IMG/VR virus record: IMGVR_UViG_3300033977_000049
Span: 23,975 to 87,974 of that record
Source of the DNA: a virus
Length of the DNA stretch: 64,000 nt
Direction: 5' to 3' (one strand)
The notes under the pieces are model-generated. The model was not told the origin of the DNA and ran no database searches. It saw only the letters and a program-made list of their open reading frames with translations. Positions 1-9,137 of the stretch are shown here, in pieces. Position numbers and translations under genes: made by a program. Numbering within the stretch: position 1 is the stretch's first letter; each line of letters opens with the position of its first letter.

Positions 1-3000
1 TGAGTTTTTAATCTAGTTAAGGCATCGGAAACTTGCTCAATTGTATTAGGATTGAGTCGCCCAAATTGAATACCTACAAATCCAGCATGTTGATCGCCTG
101 GATTCATAATACGGATTAATCCTGCATTAAATGCATCTTCATAGTCTGTATATCCATGCTCTGTCAACCATTCAGGATGCCCAAGGGGAACCGTTTCAGA
201 TCGGCCATCGGGAAAGATAAATGAAGATCCCTCAACCGGGCCTAATATTATGCTAGGGCGCTTTCCTTTTATATCCACTCCAGCTTCTTCCCGAACTTTA
301 TCCTTCATTTGCAGGAGAACATTAAATTGTTGCTGTTCAAATTTCCTGCCTTGTTCTTTTCTCATTTCCCCAAGGCGATCTTCGGGATTAGGCCATGCCG
401 CGTCCCCTGGTTTTATACCGGTTCCACCGGTGGAAATAAATGGATAATTTTTACCATCAAGATGTACGATTCCCTGCTGGTTATATTTTTTCCCCAGCAT
501 CATAGCTTGCCCTATATCCGGCACAGTTACACTAACTTCCATTATCCATTGTTTAGCATCTTTATCATACCAAACTCCTACGTTATTAGAAGGATCGCGC
601 AATAATCCTATTATTTTAGGGCTAGCAATAAACCCCTGCACTTCTTTAGCAGTAGGTTTATGATCTAATTTAATTGTATATTCATTTTCGGGATAGATAC
701 TAACTGCATATTCTCCCGAAACTCCCATATTACCGCGATATAAATTAAAGGTAGCTCCATTATTAGCCTGAACTAAATCAGAAATAGCTTCATGGGGATT
801 TAATATTTCTTTTCTAGGTCTACCTATGCGTCCGAATATTTCTTCAAGAAAAGGAGGTAGTGGGATCTTAAGCATTTGGGCAGATGGATTTCTTAGGCCA
901 TCATATATATCTCTCATCCACCGCTTGAACTTAGCAAATACCCCTGCCATTTCCGGTACATAAGTTCTACCGGTAATTAAATGAGATTCCAAAGCTCTTG
1001 CAGTTTTTTCTTCAGCATCAACAGTCCATGTTCCGTTTTTCACTCCAGCCCAATTTTCTAATATCCTTAAATCTTCTTCCGGTAGCCCTCTCCGGAAAAC
1101 GTGGAACATTTCATGCACAAGCGTACTAAAATCGGCCCCTTGCATAGCGCGTATAATCACCTTGCCATCATTCTGAAAATCGGCCATGCCTTTTACACCG
1201 GCCCATCTTTCTCTAGGTATGCCAGCAGCCCTTAAATGCTCTTCAGTCCCTCGTTCAAATCCTTCTAATCCTCTTTCCCTCCAATATTCTTCTAGTGACA
1301 CCCCTCGCATGCGAGCAAAGGCGCGAGCCAAGGAAATTCCACCCTCCACTTGTTCATCTGTTAATCCCATTCCCCAGGCATCTTTAATTTGCTGTCTAAA
1401 TTTATCTGTAACAGGTTCCAGTCCAACCGTTTCTTGTAATAATGGCTTTTCTACTTTAGGAACCGCTTCTTCTGGGGGAGCTAATTTAGGAAATCTGACA
1501 ACAATATCACCATTTTTAATGGCCTTATCTAATGTTCCTTCTTTTCTCCTAGCTTCGATTTCCTTAGCGGCAATGCGAATATCTCTAATTCTACGTCCGT
1601 CAATCAAAAGAAATGGATTTTCACCATTAGGCATTTCCACAACTTTTCCGGAACCGGAATAGGCTGCTATTGGCCTGCCATCTGAAGTTTTATTACCGCG
1701 ATCAATCATATCGGCTACAAATTCACGAGCCGCAATAGCCTCTCCCAAACGGGCTTTATAATTAGCCATTAATTCAATAGGATCGGTTATAAGAAGTTTT
1801 TTACCCAAAAGCATGCCCAGCACTGTATCATCTATAATACGATGATTCAGCATGGAAATATTAGTATGAAATTCTGAATAGTTTCTTATTTCATGCACAA
1901 AACGATTAACTGCCTGATTATCGGTATCTTTACCCCAAATACGAGTAATATAATCTTCGATAAAAGGTATGTGTATATCATGCAGGGCCGCATTTGCTAA
2001 ATCCGCTGCAAATTCATTTTCAGACAATTTTGCCAATTCCCGAATACGGGCAGTAGGATTAATTGATTTTTCATATATCTTGATTATTCTATCAATTTCT
2101 TCTGGAGTATATTTTGTTGATACTAAACGACGCCCCGCAACCTCCAGTTTTCTTTTATCCATTTCTTCATGAATAGAAGTCAGGTCCGGCCTAATATCAG
2201 TCCGTCCCATTTCTAGCACAGGAATGTGTTCAAATCCTAAATCTTTATAGGCTTGCAAAGCATATCTTCCATTAACGCCAACAATATTACCTTCCGCATC
2301 TCGATAAATTTCAATCGGATCTATCGGCCTTCCCGCTCTAATGCGATGAATAACAGTATCAATATTCTTTTGGGCTTCTTCTCTAAGCTCTGGAGACATG
2401 CCTTGACGTATATCAAGGCTTCCAGATGTTGCCATAAGCGTAGCATCAACAGATTTAAGAATAGGCTCTTGATTAGCCCTAGCGTTTGGATCGTAAATTT
2501 CAGCGCGGGGCCTTAATCTTTCTGTGTCTTCGGCGGTAGCCCTTCCAGCCGATTCTTTGAATAAACTTAAATCTCTCTGAAGAGCTTCTTTATCTTCTCC
2601 TCTATCCCTTAAAAGAAAGGCAGCAAATCTATCTTCAGGATTTACATCTTTAAATGTTTTGTTTTTATCAGCCCTAAATAAATCCGCCGTTCGATTTACT
2701 TCGGTAACTTTTCTATCAAATTCACCACCCATCTGTCGTGTTTTTTGAGCTTCCTCGCTAGGTATTAAATTTTGAATTCCAAATTTTTCTGCTAATGCTC
2801 CCACTTCTGGCCTTAAATGAGCGCGAGCTTGAAATCCTGCTGCCACTCCTAGTCCTATATTACCCAAAATAGAAGGTGCCATTTCAAGTGCTTGTGCCGG
2901 ATCTTCAGAAAGAGCCTTTCTAAATTGAGGATATTGGTATATCGCTCCCAATATCATATTTGTACTAAAACCTAAATCAGTTAACCCCTGTATGGTTTTT

Positions 3001-3926
3001 GCAATAGTATCAGCCTTGGTTAATGGCATTCTAGCGCTACGAAGTATAGCGCCAAGTCCATTAATAATCAGTCCGCGATTTCTTAAATCGGAAAGATCAA
3101 GCCCTATCCTTCTTAGCCAATATCTTCCTTCTGTAAATAAGCGAGGATTAATGCCAGCCGATGAAAGAGCTTCTGGAACGCTTCTTCCTAAAGACATGGC
3201 TTTTTCAGCTATTTGTGCTCCACGGGCGATTTCTCCTATTTCATCATTTGTAAATAATCTAGCGGCAGCGGCAACTCCCTGCTTGCCTAGCGCTTCAATG
3301 GTTTCTTTACTGGCAGCACCAGCCGCTACATCTCTAAGCGCTGCCTCTCCAGCCGCCGTACCCAATCCACCTCCCCAGGTTCCTATAGTCAATGCGAGCA
3401 TAGCAGGAGCGGTTTGAGAATATAGCAAATCTGTAATAAATCTACCCACACCTCCCACAAGTGCTCCAGTATATTTCCCGGCAGCCTCTCCAGCAAAAGT
3501 GCTAACAGCTTCTTTAGTGGATTCTCCGATCTCTTTAGCCCATCTTCCTCCTTCATATTTTAATACATCTGGTAATCCCAAGGCATCAACTATTTGATTG
3601 CCCTTAGGTTCCCAAATCCAATCCCACATAGATCTGATAACGCCTTCTTTATCTCGCTGGGAAGTGGCAGGTGGGGCTATAGCCGGTTCGGTAGAAACTG
3701 GAGTTGAACTGATCGGAATTAATCCTAATTCCTCTGGGCTTTTGTAACCAATGGATTCTTTTGTTATAGAAGTTAATGGTGTTAGCCCAAGTTCTTCAGG
3801 AGATTTATAAGTAGTAGGAAATCGCCCTGCTATAGGCGGTGCTACTGGCATGGGAGATTTAGCTTTTGTTGCTACGGGAATTAATCCAAGCTCTTCCGGC
3901 GATTTGTAAATATCTTGATCTGCCAT
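1..3926 (-). CDS. Giant polyvalent virion protein (N-terminal 1308 residues; continues past the left edge)
   Basis: Reading from the ATG at 3926, the frame is open to base 1, so only the N-terminal 1308 residues are seen. The N-terminus carries three copies of the nine-residue motif YKSPEELGL (residues 7-15, 40-48, 61-69), possibly a docking tag. Residues 120-330 are Ala/Gly-rich and helical. Around residues 525-570 is a ParB/sulfiredoxin-like domain (GRPIDPIEIYRDAEG, then VNGRYALQAY at 551-560). A zinc-peptidase motif HEMFH lies at 938-942, with Glu 972/973 as likely third ligand in EEKTARALE, followed by the FAKFKRWMRDIY helix usual after this peptidase. A further C-terminal segment (GQAMMLGKKYNQQGIVHLDG) matches a domain often seen in such phage proteins. 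This mix of small enzyme domains is typical of phage large polyvalent proteins, which are virion-packaged and probably injected. The start lies 12 bases after the upstream stop. The role in the particle is inferred. Confidence 0.8.
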   Translation of the reverse strand, partial: MADQDIYKSPEELGLIPVATKAKSPMPVAPPIAGRFPTTYKSPEELGLTPLTSITKESIGYKSPEELGLIPISSTPVSTEPAIAPPATSQRDKEGVIRSMWDWIWEPKGNQIVDALGLPDVLKYEGGRWAKEIGESTKEAVSTFAGEAAGKYTGALVGGVGRFITDLLYSQTAPAMLALTIGTWGGGLGTAAGEAALRDVAAGAASKETIEALGKQGVAAAARLFTNDEIGEIARGAQIAEKAMSLGRSVPEALSSAGINPRLFTEGRYWLRRIGLDLSDLRNRGLIINGLGAILRSARMPLTKADTIAKTIQGLTDLGFSTNMILGAIYQYPQFRKALSEDPAQALEMAPSILGNIGLGVAAGFQARAHLRPEVGALAEKFGIQNLIPSEEAQKTRQMGGEFDRKVTEVNRTADLFRADKNKTFKDVNPEDRFAAFLLRDRGEDKEALQRDLSLFKESAGRATAEDTERLRPRAEIYDPNARANQEPILKSVDATLMATSGSLDIRQGMSPELREEAQKNIDTVIHRIRAGRPIDPIEIYRDAEGNIVGVNGRYALQAYKDLGFEHIPVLEMGRTDIRPDLTSIHEEMDKRKLEVAGRRLVSTKYTPEEIDRIIKIYEKSINPTARIRELAKLSENEFAADLANAALHDIHIPFIEDYITRIWGKDTDNQAVNRFVHEIRNYSEFHTNISMLNHRIIDDTVLGMLLGKKLLITDPIELMANYKARLGEAIAAREFVADMIDRGNKTSDGRPIAAYSGSGKVVEMPNGENPFLLIDGRRIRDIRIAAKEIEARRKEGTLDKAIKNGDIVVRFPKLAPPEEAVPKVEKPLLQETVGLEPVTDKFRQQIKDAWGMGLTDEQVEGGISLARAFARMRGVSLEEYWRERGLEGFERGTEEHLRAAGIPRERWAGVKGMADFQNDGKVIIRAMQGADFSTLVHEMFHVFRRGLPEEDLRILENWAGVKNGTWTVDAEEKTARALESHLITGRTYVPEMAGVFAKFKRWMRDIYDGLRNPSAQMLKIPLPPFLEEIFGRIGRPRKEILNPHEAISDLVQANNGATFNLYRGNMGVSGEYAVSIYPENEYTIKLDHKPTAKEVQGFIASPKIIGLLRDPSNNVGVWYDKDAKQWIMEVSVTVPDIGQAMMLGKKYNQQGIVHLDGKNYPFISTGGTGIKPGDAAWPNPEDRLGEMRKEQGRKFEQQQFNVLLQMKDKVREEAGVDIKGKRPSIILGPVEGSSFIFPDGRSETVPLGHPEWLTEHGYTDYEDAFNAGLIRIMNPGDQHAGFVGIQFGRLNPNTIEQVSDALTRLKT

Positions 3927-3938
3927 AATTTATTTTTA

Positions 3939-5864
3939 TTAGGGAAGTATGGCTCCCGCCACAGTTGGGAGCACAGTCCTGGCAGTTGAAATTGCGCCGG
4001 GGCGCTGTGAAGGAGGAATTGCTTCTGCCGCTGCTTCAACTGGAATTTTTTGATATTTTTTATTGTTAATATACCATTGTACATCTTTTATTGGGACTTG
4101 TTCTATTTTACCTTCGGGAGTCAGCATGGCTGTATAACCCGCACGCTCTCCTGGATGAAATTCTTTCATAAGTTCTGTCGTTCCACGAGGGGGAATTCTT
4201 TTATAGCCAGCCTTAATCGCAGCTTCAGCTTTTTCTTTAGTATCGGCCTTTACTGGTACGCCACCCCTAGGATTATATAGCCATTCCTGCCCTGGCTTAA
4301 GACTATCCCATTCTTCTATTGGTATTTGAGCTTGTAGCGCCGCTATATCCTCGGGTGGAGGGGCCGCAGCTTGAACCTTTCCTCTTAATAGGCCTAGGCG
4401 TTGTTGATAGCTATCTCTTTCTCTTTGTAAACTATCTACAATATCCATTTGTTTTGCAACTGCGGGATCTTTCGGGTCTGCATCTTTAGGAAAGCTAATA
4501 TGTGATAATTGATCGTTAATAGCATCCATTCTTTCTTCAAACGTTCCCGCTAAATCAACCGCATCTGAAACGGTTAATGTATCCGCAACCCGTTTTTGAG
4601 CCTCATCTGTAGGAACTCCTTGCCTTTCAAGCGTCATAACATCGCTAGACCATTTTTTGAGAAGATCTAATTGAGCTTGTTTTTGTAGTTGTTCTTTCCG
4701 GGTGCCCTTTTCCACGTCTATTTCAAGATTTCTAAGTAATTGAGATAATCTTTCCGTTTCTAATCTACTCTTTTCAGTTGCCAGTTTAGCTTGTTCTTCT
4801 TGTTCTGCTAAATCCCTTATTCGTTTACCCGAATTCTTTTCCTCGGCCTGCTCTGTATGTAAAAGTATAGTATTAAATTGATCCCAAGTTATGGATTTAT
4901 TATTTGCAGCATAACCCTTAAGGGTATTAGTCAAGCCTTCAAAATCTTTATCTACTCCGCTTTTTTCTAATTTATCAATAATAGCTTGACCTTCGGGAGT
5001 ATTGAAGGGGATGGGCTTATTTGGATCAATATCAATTACCCCTATATTATTATCGAAACTCACACTACCCCTAGACCCATCTGGATTTAATACATTAGGA
5101 TCATCTTTCCAGGTTGAAAGATTTGGACCAAGATCAATAAATAATTTTTTATGAGCATCACCTGCCATTTTTTTAGCCTCAGCGGTGCTAACTATTTGAC
5201 CGGACATTTGAAGCTTATTAACTAATAGATCATATATAGGACGATTTCCTTCCGTTGCCATTTGTTGAATTTTTAAATCCTGATTAGCCCTGTTATACAT
5301 ACCTTGAATCATTTCTTGATTTAAATGAGCTATATTAGCTTGGACTAATGTTTCTTCGCGCTTTTCTCTGGATAATTCCATGCCCCGCTGAAATTCCTGT
5401 TGAGCTTGCTGTATTTGCTGTTGGCGTTGTCCGCCTAAAAATTGACGCTCTGTTTCTGCCCCTGCTATTTCAGCCTGGAATCCTCCGCCCCAGATGTTTC
5501 GCTGGTGCTGCTCCATACCAGCCGCTCCACCTAATATAGAAGCCGCTAATATATCCCGAAAGAATGCTCCGGGCCGTCTTCGGCCAACATTAACTTCTTC
5601 CATTTGTCCGGTTTTCGGATTAATTCTAGGAACAGATTGCTCTGCATTCATTGAGCGATATAAAGATCGTGCTGCGCCACGAATATCTCTTCCCATTCTT
5701 TGCCTTAATCCGGGGCGTTGCATTGCCGGTGGTGCCGCTTGAGTTGCGGCAGGAGGTATAGTAGTAGGGGCAAGAGCGGTTGGCAGTTGCGCACCTGGAC
5801 TTCCAAGCACTGCTATTCCCGGCGCTGTATTTGCTTGTGGAGTAATATTATTTCCGTTTGCCAT
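3939..5864 (-). CDS. Probable internal virion protein, coiled-coil rich (641 aa)
   Basis: I do not recognise a family. Residues 1-60 are Ala/Pro/Thr-rich and disordered in look; about 140-210 is Gln/Glu-rich and suited to a coiled coil (QQQIQQAQQEFQRG); about 340-420 is a second long charged helix region; the rest is mixed. Its place directly before the giant polyvalent protein and after an Ala/Gly-rich protein matches the ejection-protein block of podoviruses, so an internal core or ejection role is inferred from context only. The start ATG follows the upstream TAA by two bases, with GGAATAA as ribosome site. Confidence 0.7.
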   Translation of the reverse strand: MANGNNITPQANTAPGIAVLGSPGAQLPTALAPTTIPPAATQAAPPAMQRPGLRQRMGRDIRGAARSLYRSMNAEQSVPRINPKTGQMEEVNVGRRRPGAFFRDILAASILGGAAGMEQHQRNIWGGGFQAEIAGAETERQFLGGQRQQQIQQAQQEFQRGMELSREKREETLVQANIAHLNQEMIQGMYNRANQDLKIQQMATEGNRPIYDLLVNKLQMSGQIVSTAEAKKMAGDAHKKLFIDLGPNLSTWKDDPNVLNPDGSRGSVSFDNNIGVIDIDPNKPIPFNTPEGQAIIDKLEKSGVDKDFEGLTNTLKGYAANNKSITWDQFNTILLHTEQAEEKNSGKRIRDLAEQEEQAKLATEKSRLETERLSQLLRNLEIDVEKGTRKEQLQKQAQLDLLKKWSSDVMTLERQGVPTDEAQKRVADTLTVSDAVDLAGTFEERMDAINDQLSHISFPKDADPKDPAVAKQMDIVDSLQRERDSYQQRLGLLRGKVQAAAPPPEDIAALQAQIPIEEWDSLKPGQEWLYNPRGGVPVKADTKEKAEAAIKAGYKRIPPRGTTELMKEFHPGERAGYTAMLTPEGKIEQVPIKDVQWYINNKKYQKIPVEAAAEAIPPSQRPGAISTARTVLPTVAGAILP

Positions 5865-5866
5865 AT

Positions 5867-6274
5867 TTATTCCTTATCCGTTAACCGGACAGATTCATTA
5901 AAATATTCTAAAATCGTTTTTTCCGATACCTTCTCATCCTGCAACGCTCGCCGGAGAAATGATATTATTTTTTTTACATTACCGGGATCTGATATTCCAT
6001 ATACTCTAAGAAGAGAAGCTAAAGTATCAGTGGTTTTGATATTCGCCCGGCTACTACCGCTAATCTTTTTCTCAAGATCGAAATAACCGGCTCTATAACC
6101 AGCCACTAAACTTGTAAATTTTCGTCTACCTTCATCATCGGTTTCATGTTTTCCTGGAGGACCGAAACTTTTAAGCATAAGGGGATTGCGAAGTTTGTAA
6201 GCTGTTGATCCAGGATCGGTGAATGCCCCGTTGAGATTGCCAAGTGCATCTAATAGAGCTTCAAGCTTATTCAT
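5867..6274 (-). CDS. Small charged protein of the internal-virion block (135 aa)
   Basis: Hypothetical. I prefer the ATG at 6274 (MNKLEALLDALGN) to an upstream one at 6304, because 6274 sits just after the preceding stop (TAAAATG) and has GAGG upstream. The protein is rich in Lys, Arg and Leu and probably helical. It lies in one leftward unit with the Ala/Gly-rich protein before it and the 641-residue protein after it. No catalytic motif is visible. The final codons overlap a TCCG...CGGA palindrome at 5877-5889. Confidence 0.65.
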   Translation of the reverse strand: MNKLEALLDALGNLNGAFTDPGSTAYKLRNPLMLKSFGPPGKHETDDEGRRKFTSLVAGYRAGYFDLEKKISGSSRANIKTTDTLASLLRVYGISDPGNVKKIISFLRRALQDEKVSEKTILEYFNESVRLTDKE

Positions 6275-6275
6275 T

Positions 6276-7226
6276 TTAAAAACCCTCAGGAACCACGGGT
6301 TCAAATGTAGAAGGTCCGGTACTAGTTACGGCTGATGCTATAGTAGGATTACTTACATCTGCAATTAACTGAGGAGTGCTATTGGTAGGGGTAGAACTTC
6401 CACCACCTAAAACCCCTCCCCATTGCCCAAGACCTCCGCTAAGATAATTAGCTCCAGGTCCAGTTGCCCAGGATGATCCGCTGGCTGCGCCCCCTACGGC
6501 CTGCCCGAATTGCGCTCCTAATTGTGCCCCTGCTGGTCCGCCCAAAACTGCTCCTGCTATTCCACCCAAAGCTCCTCCAATTGCGCCCCATGGACTTGCA
6601 GCGGCTTGTTCTGCTGCTATTTGAGTTTGAGCAGCAAAGGCTTCTTTACCAGCCGCGCTAGCTTGAGCGGCCATAGATGAGGGCGCTTCTAATGCAGCGG
6701 TTTGACCAAGCACACCAAGGGCGGTCTGCCAATTCTGTCTTCCCTGTGCATATCCAGCTTCCGTAATTCCTGTCATTAATTGTGATTCTTGACCTGCCGC
6801 TGCTTGATAGCCTTGACCTTGTAATTGTGCCGCAGCGCCACTAGGGAGGAACGCATTACCCCCTCCCCTTGCCGCCAAAGCTTCATTTAGCGCCTGTTGA
6901 TTGGCCGCAAAAGTAGTTGCAGTTTGTCCAATAGCCTGAGTTTCAAGCGCTGCCTGTTCTGTTGGAGAAAATCCATATTGATTAGGCCCGGCAGCTACGA
7001 TCCCTTGAGCAGCATTTCTAAGGCTGCCTAAAATAGCCTGTTGACCAGAAAAGGCAGTCGCCCATGCATTATTAAGAGCGGCATAAGTTCCGGACATATC
7101 ATTAGCAATAGTAGTTTGTGCCACTGAAGGTCCCTTGGCTAATTCTAATAGGCCATGGTATTCATAAAATTCATGCTCAAGAATATTACCATGCCAATCT
7201 ATAACAAATTTGGTTGTTATTCTCAT
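6276..7226 (-). CDS. Ala/Gly/Gln-rich putative internal virion (ejection) protein (316 aa)
   Basis: Residues 45-210 are almost entirely Ala, Gln, Gly and Thr in long helices. Residues 214-250 form a Gly-rich hydrophobic hairpin (AIGGALGGIAGAVLGG) of the kind found in membrane-inserting podoviral ejection proteins such as T7 gp14. The tail is Ser/Thr/Pro-rich. Similarity is in composition and layout, not in motif, so the role is inferred. The start uses the TAA-T-ATG junction that recurs in this genome. Confidence 0.65.
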   Translation of the reverse strand: MRITTKFVIDWHGNILEHEFYEYHGLLELAKGPSVAQTTIANDMSGTYAALNNAWATAFSGQQAILGSLRNAAQGIVAAGPNQYGFSPTEQAALETQAIGQTATTFAANQQALNEALAARGGGNAFLPSGAAAQLQGQGYQAAAGQESQLMTGITEAGYAQGRQNWQTALGVLGQTAALEAPSSMAAQASAAGKEAFAAQTQIAAEQAAASPWGAIGGALGGIAGAVLGGPAGAQLGAQFGQAVGGAASGSSWATGPGANYLSGGLGQWGGVLGGGSSTPTNSTPQLIADVSNPTIASAVTSTGPSTFEPVVPEGF

Positions 7227-7227
7227 A

Positions 7228-7401
7228 TTACTTCTCTTTGGGACTAACTAACTCGTGGGCAGCAGAAATTACTTTCTTTGCCAACACGTTAATTTCTTTT
7301 GCAGATACGTTAGGGAAATGGGATCTGACTATGCGCCCAACAGTAAAGTGCGATAATCTATTAATAGAATTATGGATTTCTCGCCTTTGATTTTTATTCA
7401 T
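7228..7401 (-). CDS. Small basic hypothetical protein (57 aa)
   Basis: Begins at an ATG overlapping the upstream stop by one base (TAATG) and ends one base before the next ATG, so it fills the gap exactly and is surely translated with its neighbours. The product (MNKNQRREIHNSINRLSHFT...) is helical and basic, with no recognised domain. Confidence 0.6.
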   Translation of the reverse strand: MNKNQRREIHNSINRLSHFTVGRIVRSHFPNVSAKEINVLAKKVISAAHELVSPKEK

Positions 7402-8609
7402 TAAATATTTAACGCTCCCGCTGGTCTATATCCATTTTTTAAGGATACTAATTCGGCCACTACCCAGCATTCTCCGTCAAAATTTTTCTCGGTTGTAAAT
7501 AAGCGAGGGGCTTGAAATCTTACCGGAGTTCCTATTTGCTGAGCTTTGATTTTATTAGTAAAATATAGAAAGCTATTTTGATTCCAAAAGCTTTTATTAG
7601 AAGAGTCTTGAAAGGCTCCTCTGCCATCGGTTGAAGAAACTTGAATGAATGCCCATCCAGCCGGGGCTAAAACTCTATACAATTCCTTTATAACGTGAAT
7701 GGGATCTTTTAATTTAGAAAATATATCGAAAGCCCTTATAACTCCCACCGAACTATCGGCTAAGGGCCATTTCTTATTTAAATTATTATCTAGGCATGTA
7801 AATCCTTGGCGCGTGACTTTACCCAATTCTATTTTCTTCAACCCATTAATATCTGCCCAGCGCTCTGTAAGTTGTTTAATATATTTATCATATATCGTAA
7901 AAACATTATCTTGAATCTCTGCATTAATATCTGATTTTAGCCAAGTATTTTCTCCATGAATTCTGTAAATATATAAACCTTTATCAATTCTGAGAAATTT
8001 AGTGGCTAAATACATTCTGCATATTAAATCCAAATCATCTAATACCCTTAAATCTTTTGCATATCCACCAATAGATTCATAAACGGATTTGCGAAATGCT
8101 CTTATGTGATCTGGGGCATACCAAATTCTGGAAACAGAATCGGGATATGGATCAAAGGCAATGAATTCATTTAATTTTATCCCATTCCATTCTATTTCTC
8201 TATATTTCCAACCATGAGTTTCATCGTACAATGCAGGCTTCGTATAGCGCGGGCCTTCTTTATTCAATTGAGCATGGACTAGATTAGAATATACAAATCC
8301 AATTTCTGGATCTTGAAAGGCTTTATAAACTTCCTCTAAGGCGTTGGGCATTAAAAGATCATCGTGATCCATTTCCACAAATATCTCTCCTGTAGCTTTT
8401 GCACATGCCGCCGCCTTTAGCGGACCAATCATTTTAGGGGCATTCCATTCTAAAAATCCCTTAACCCTAGAATCACTAAATTGAATGGGCTGTGCCCCGT
8501 TATTATAAAGGATTATCCATTCCCAATCCGTATAGGATTGTAATTTTAAAGATTCGTATAACTCATTCAACCATTTAGAATCATGCGTTGCAGTGTATAC
8601 TGAAATCAT
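7401..8609 (-). CDS. Glycosyltransferase family 2 fused to a methyltransferase-like domain (402 aa)
   Basis: The first 230 residues are a GT-A glycosyltransferase: MISVYTATHDSKWLNELYES is the nucleotide-binding strand-helix, VEMDHDD at 79-84 the DXD-type metal site, and a RKSVYESIGGY-like segment follows near residue 170. From about 260 to 370 the sequence reads like a class I methyltransferase C-terminal half (VIRAFDIFSKLKDPIHVIKE, RVLAPAGWAFIQV), as in methyltransferase type 11, although no clear glycine-rich SAM loop is visible. It probably transfers and modifies a sugar on a surface polymer or on the fibre encoded just upstream. TAATG coupling links it to the preceding glycosyltransferase. 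Confidence 0.85.
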   Translation of the reverse strand: MISVYTATHDSKWLNELYESLKLQSYTDWEWIILYNNGAQPIQFSDSRVKGFLEWNAPKMIGPLKAAACAKATGEIFVEMDHDDLLMPNALEEVYKAFQDPEIGFVYSNLVHAQLNKEGPRYTKPALYDETHGWKYREIEWNGIKLNEFIAFDPYPDSVSRIWYAPDHIRAFRKSVYESIGGYAKDLRVLDDLDLICRMYLATKFLRIDKGLYIYRIHGENTWLKSDINAEIQDNVFTIYDKYIKQLTERWADINGLKKIELGKVTRQGFTCLDNNLNKKWPLADSSVGVIRAFDIFSKLKDPIHVIKELYRVLAPAGWAFIQVSSTDGRGAFQDSSNKSFWNQNSFLYFTNKIKAQQIGTPVRFQAPRLFTTEKNFDGECWVVAELVSLKNGYRPAGALNI

Positions 8610-9136
8610 TATTTTGGTGCGCTCCGACTTCCAGAATGAATTCTATATATCCAAGTAATTTCTGGAATAAATTTAAATTTAGCTCCAAGCTCGCCCAATC
8701 TTAACCACATATCCCAATTGGGATAAACGGCCTTTCTAAATCCATTTACACTTAGCAGTGTAGATTTTTTGGTTAAAACAGTTGTTGGAATATAATTTTT
8801 TACCCTTAATGAAAATAAATCAAAATCTTGAGATGTCCAGCTTTTACAGGCTCCCTGCATTTCGCAATCAGAATAAATTACGTCACATTCATCATGTTCT
8901 GCCCATAATCTTTCTAAATGATGTGGAAGAAATAAGTCATCGTCATTTAAAAATGCAATCCATTCTGTTTTTGATTCTCTTAATAAAGTATTAAGGGTAT
9001 CAGCCTCTCCCTTGCGCTGTTGATCTATGGCAATAATATGGTCAAACGCCTTCATAGTTTGATGTGAAACGGATTTCCTGCATTCCGTTAGCATACAATA
9101 GCGCTCTGGAAGAGATGGAGTTAAAACTGTAATCAT
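8609..9136 (-). CDS. Short glycosyltransferase family 2 (175 aa)
   Basis: MITVLTPSLPERYCML is the first strand of a GT-A fold; FLNDDDLFLPHHLE is the metal-binding acidic motif; the NWDMWLRLGELG segment near the end is the usual acceptor-side helix. At 175 residues it is near the lower limit for this family and has no added domain. I take the ATG at 9136 (TAA-T-ATG after the fibre gene) instead of 9148, which lies inside the fibre gene. Being translated directly after the collagen-like fibre suggests that the fibre may be its substrate; that is inference. Confidence 0.85.
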   Translation of the reverse strand: MITVLTPSLPERYCMLTECRKSVSHQTMKAFDHIIAIDQQRKGEADTLNTLLRESKTEWIAFLNDDDLFLPHHLERLWAEHDECDVIYSDCEMQGACKSWTSQDFDLFSLRVKNYIPTTVLTKKSTLLSVNGFRKAVYPNWDMWLRLGELGAKFKFIPEITWIYRIHSGSRSAPK

Positions 9137-9137
9137 A

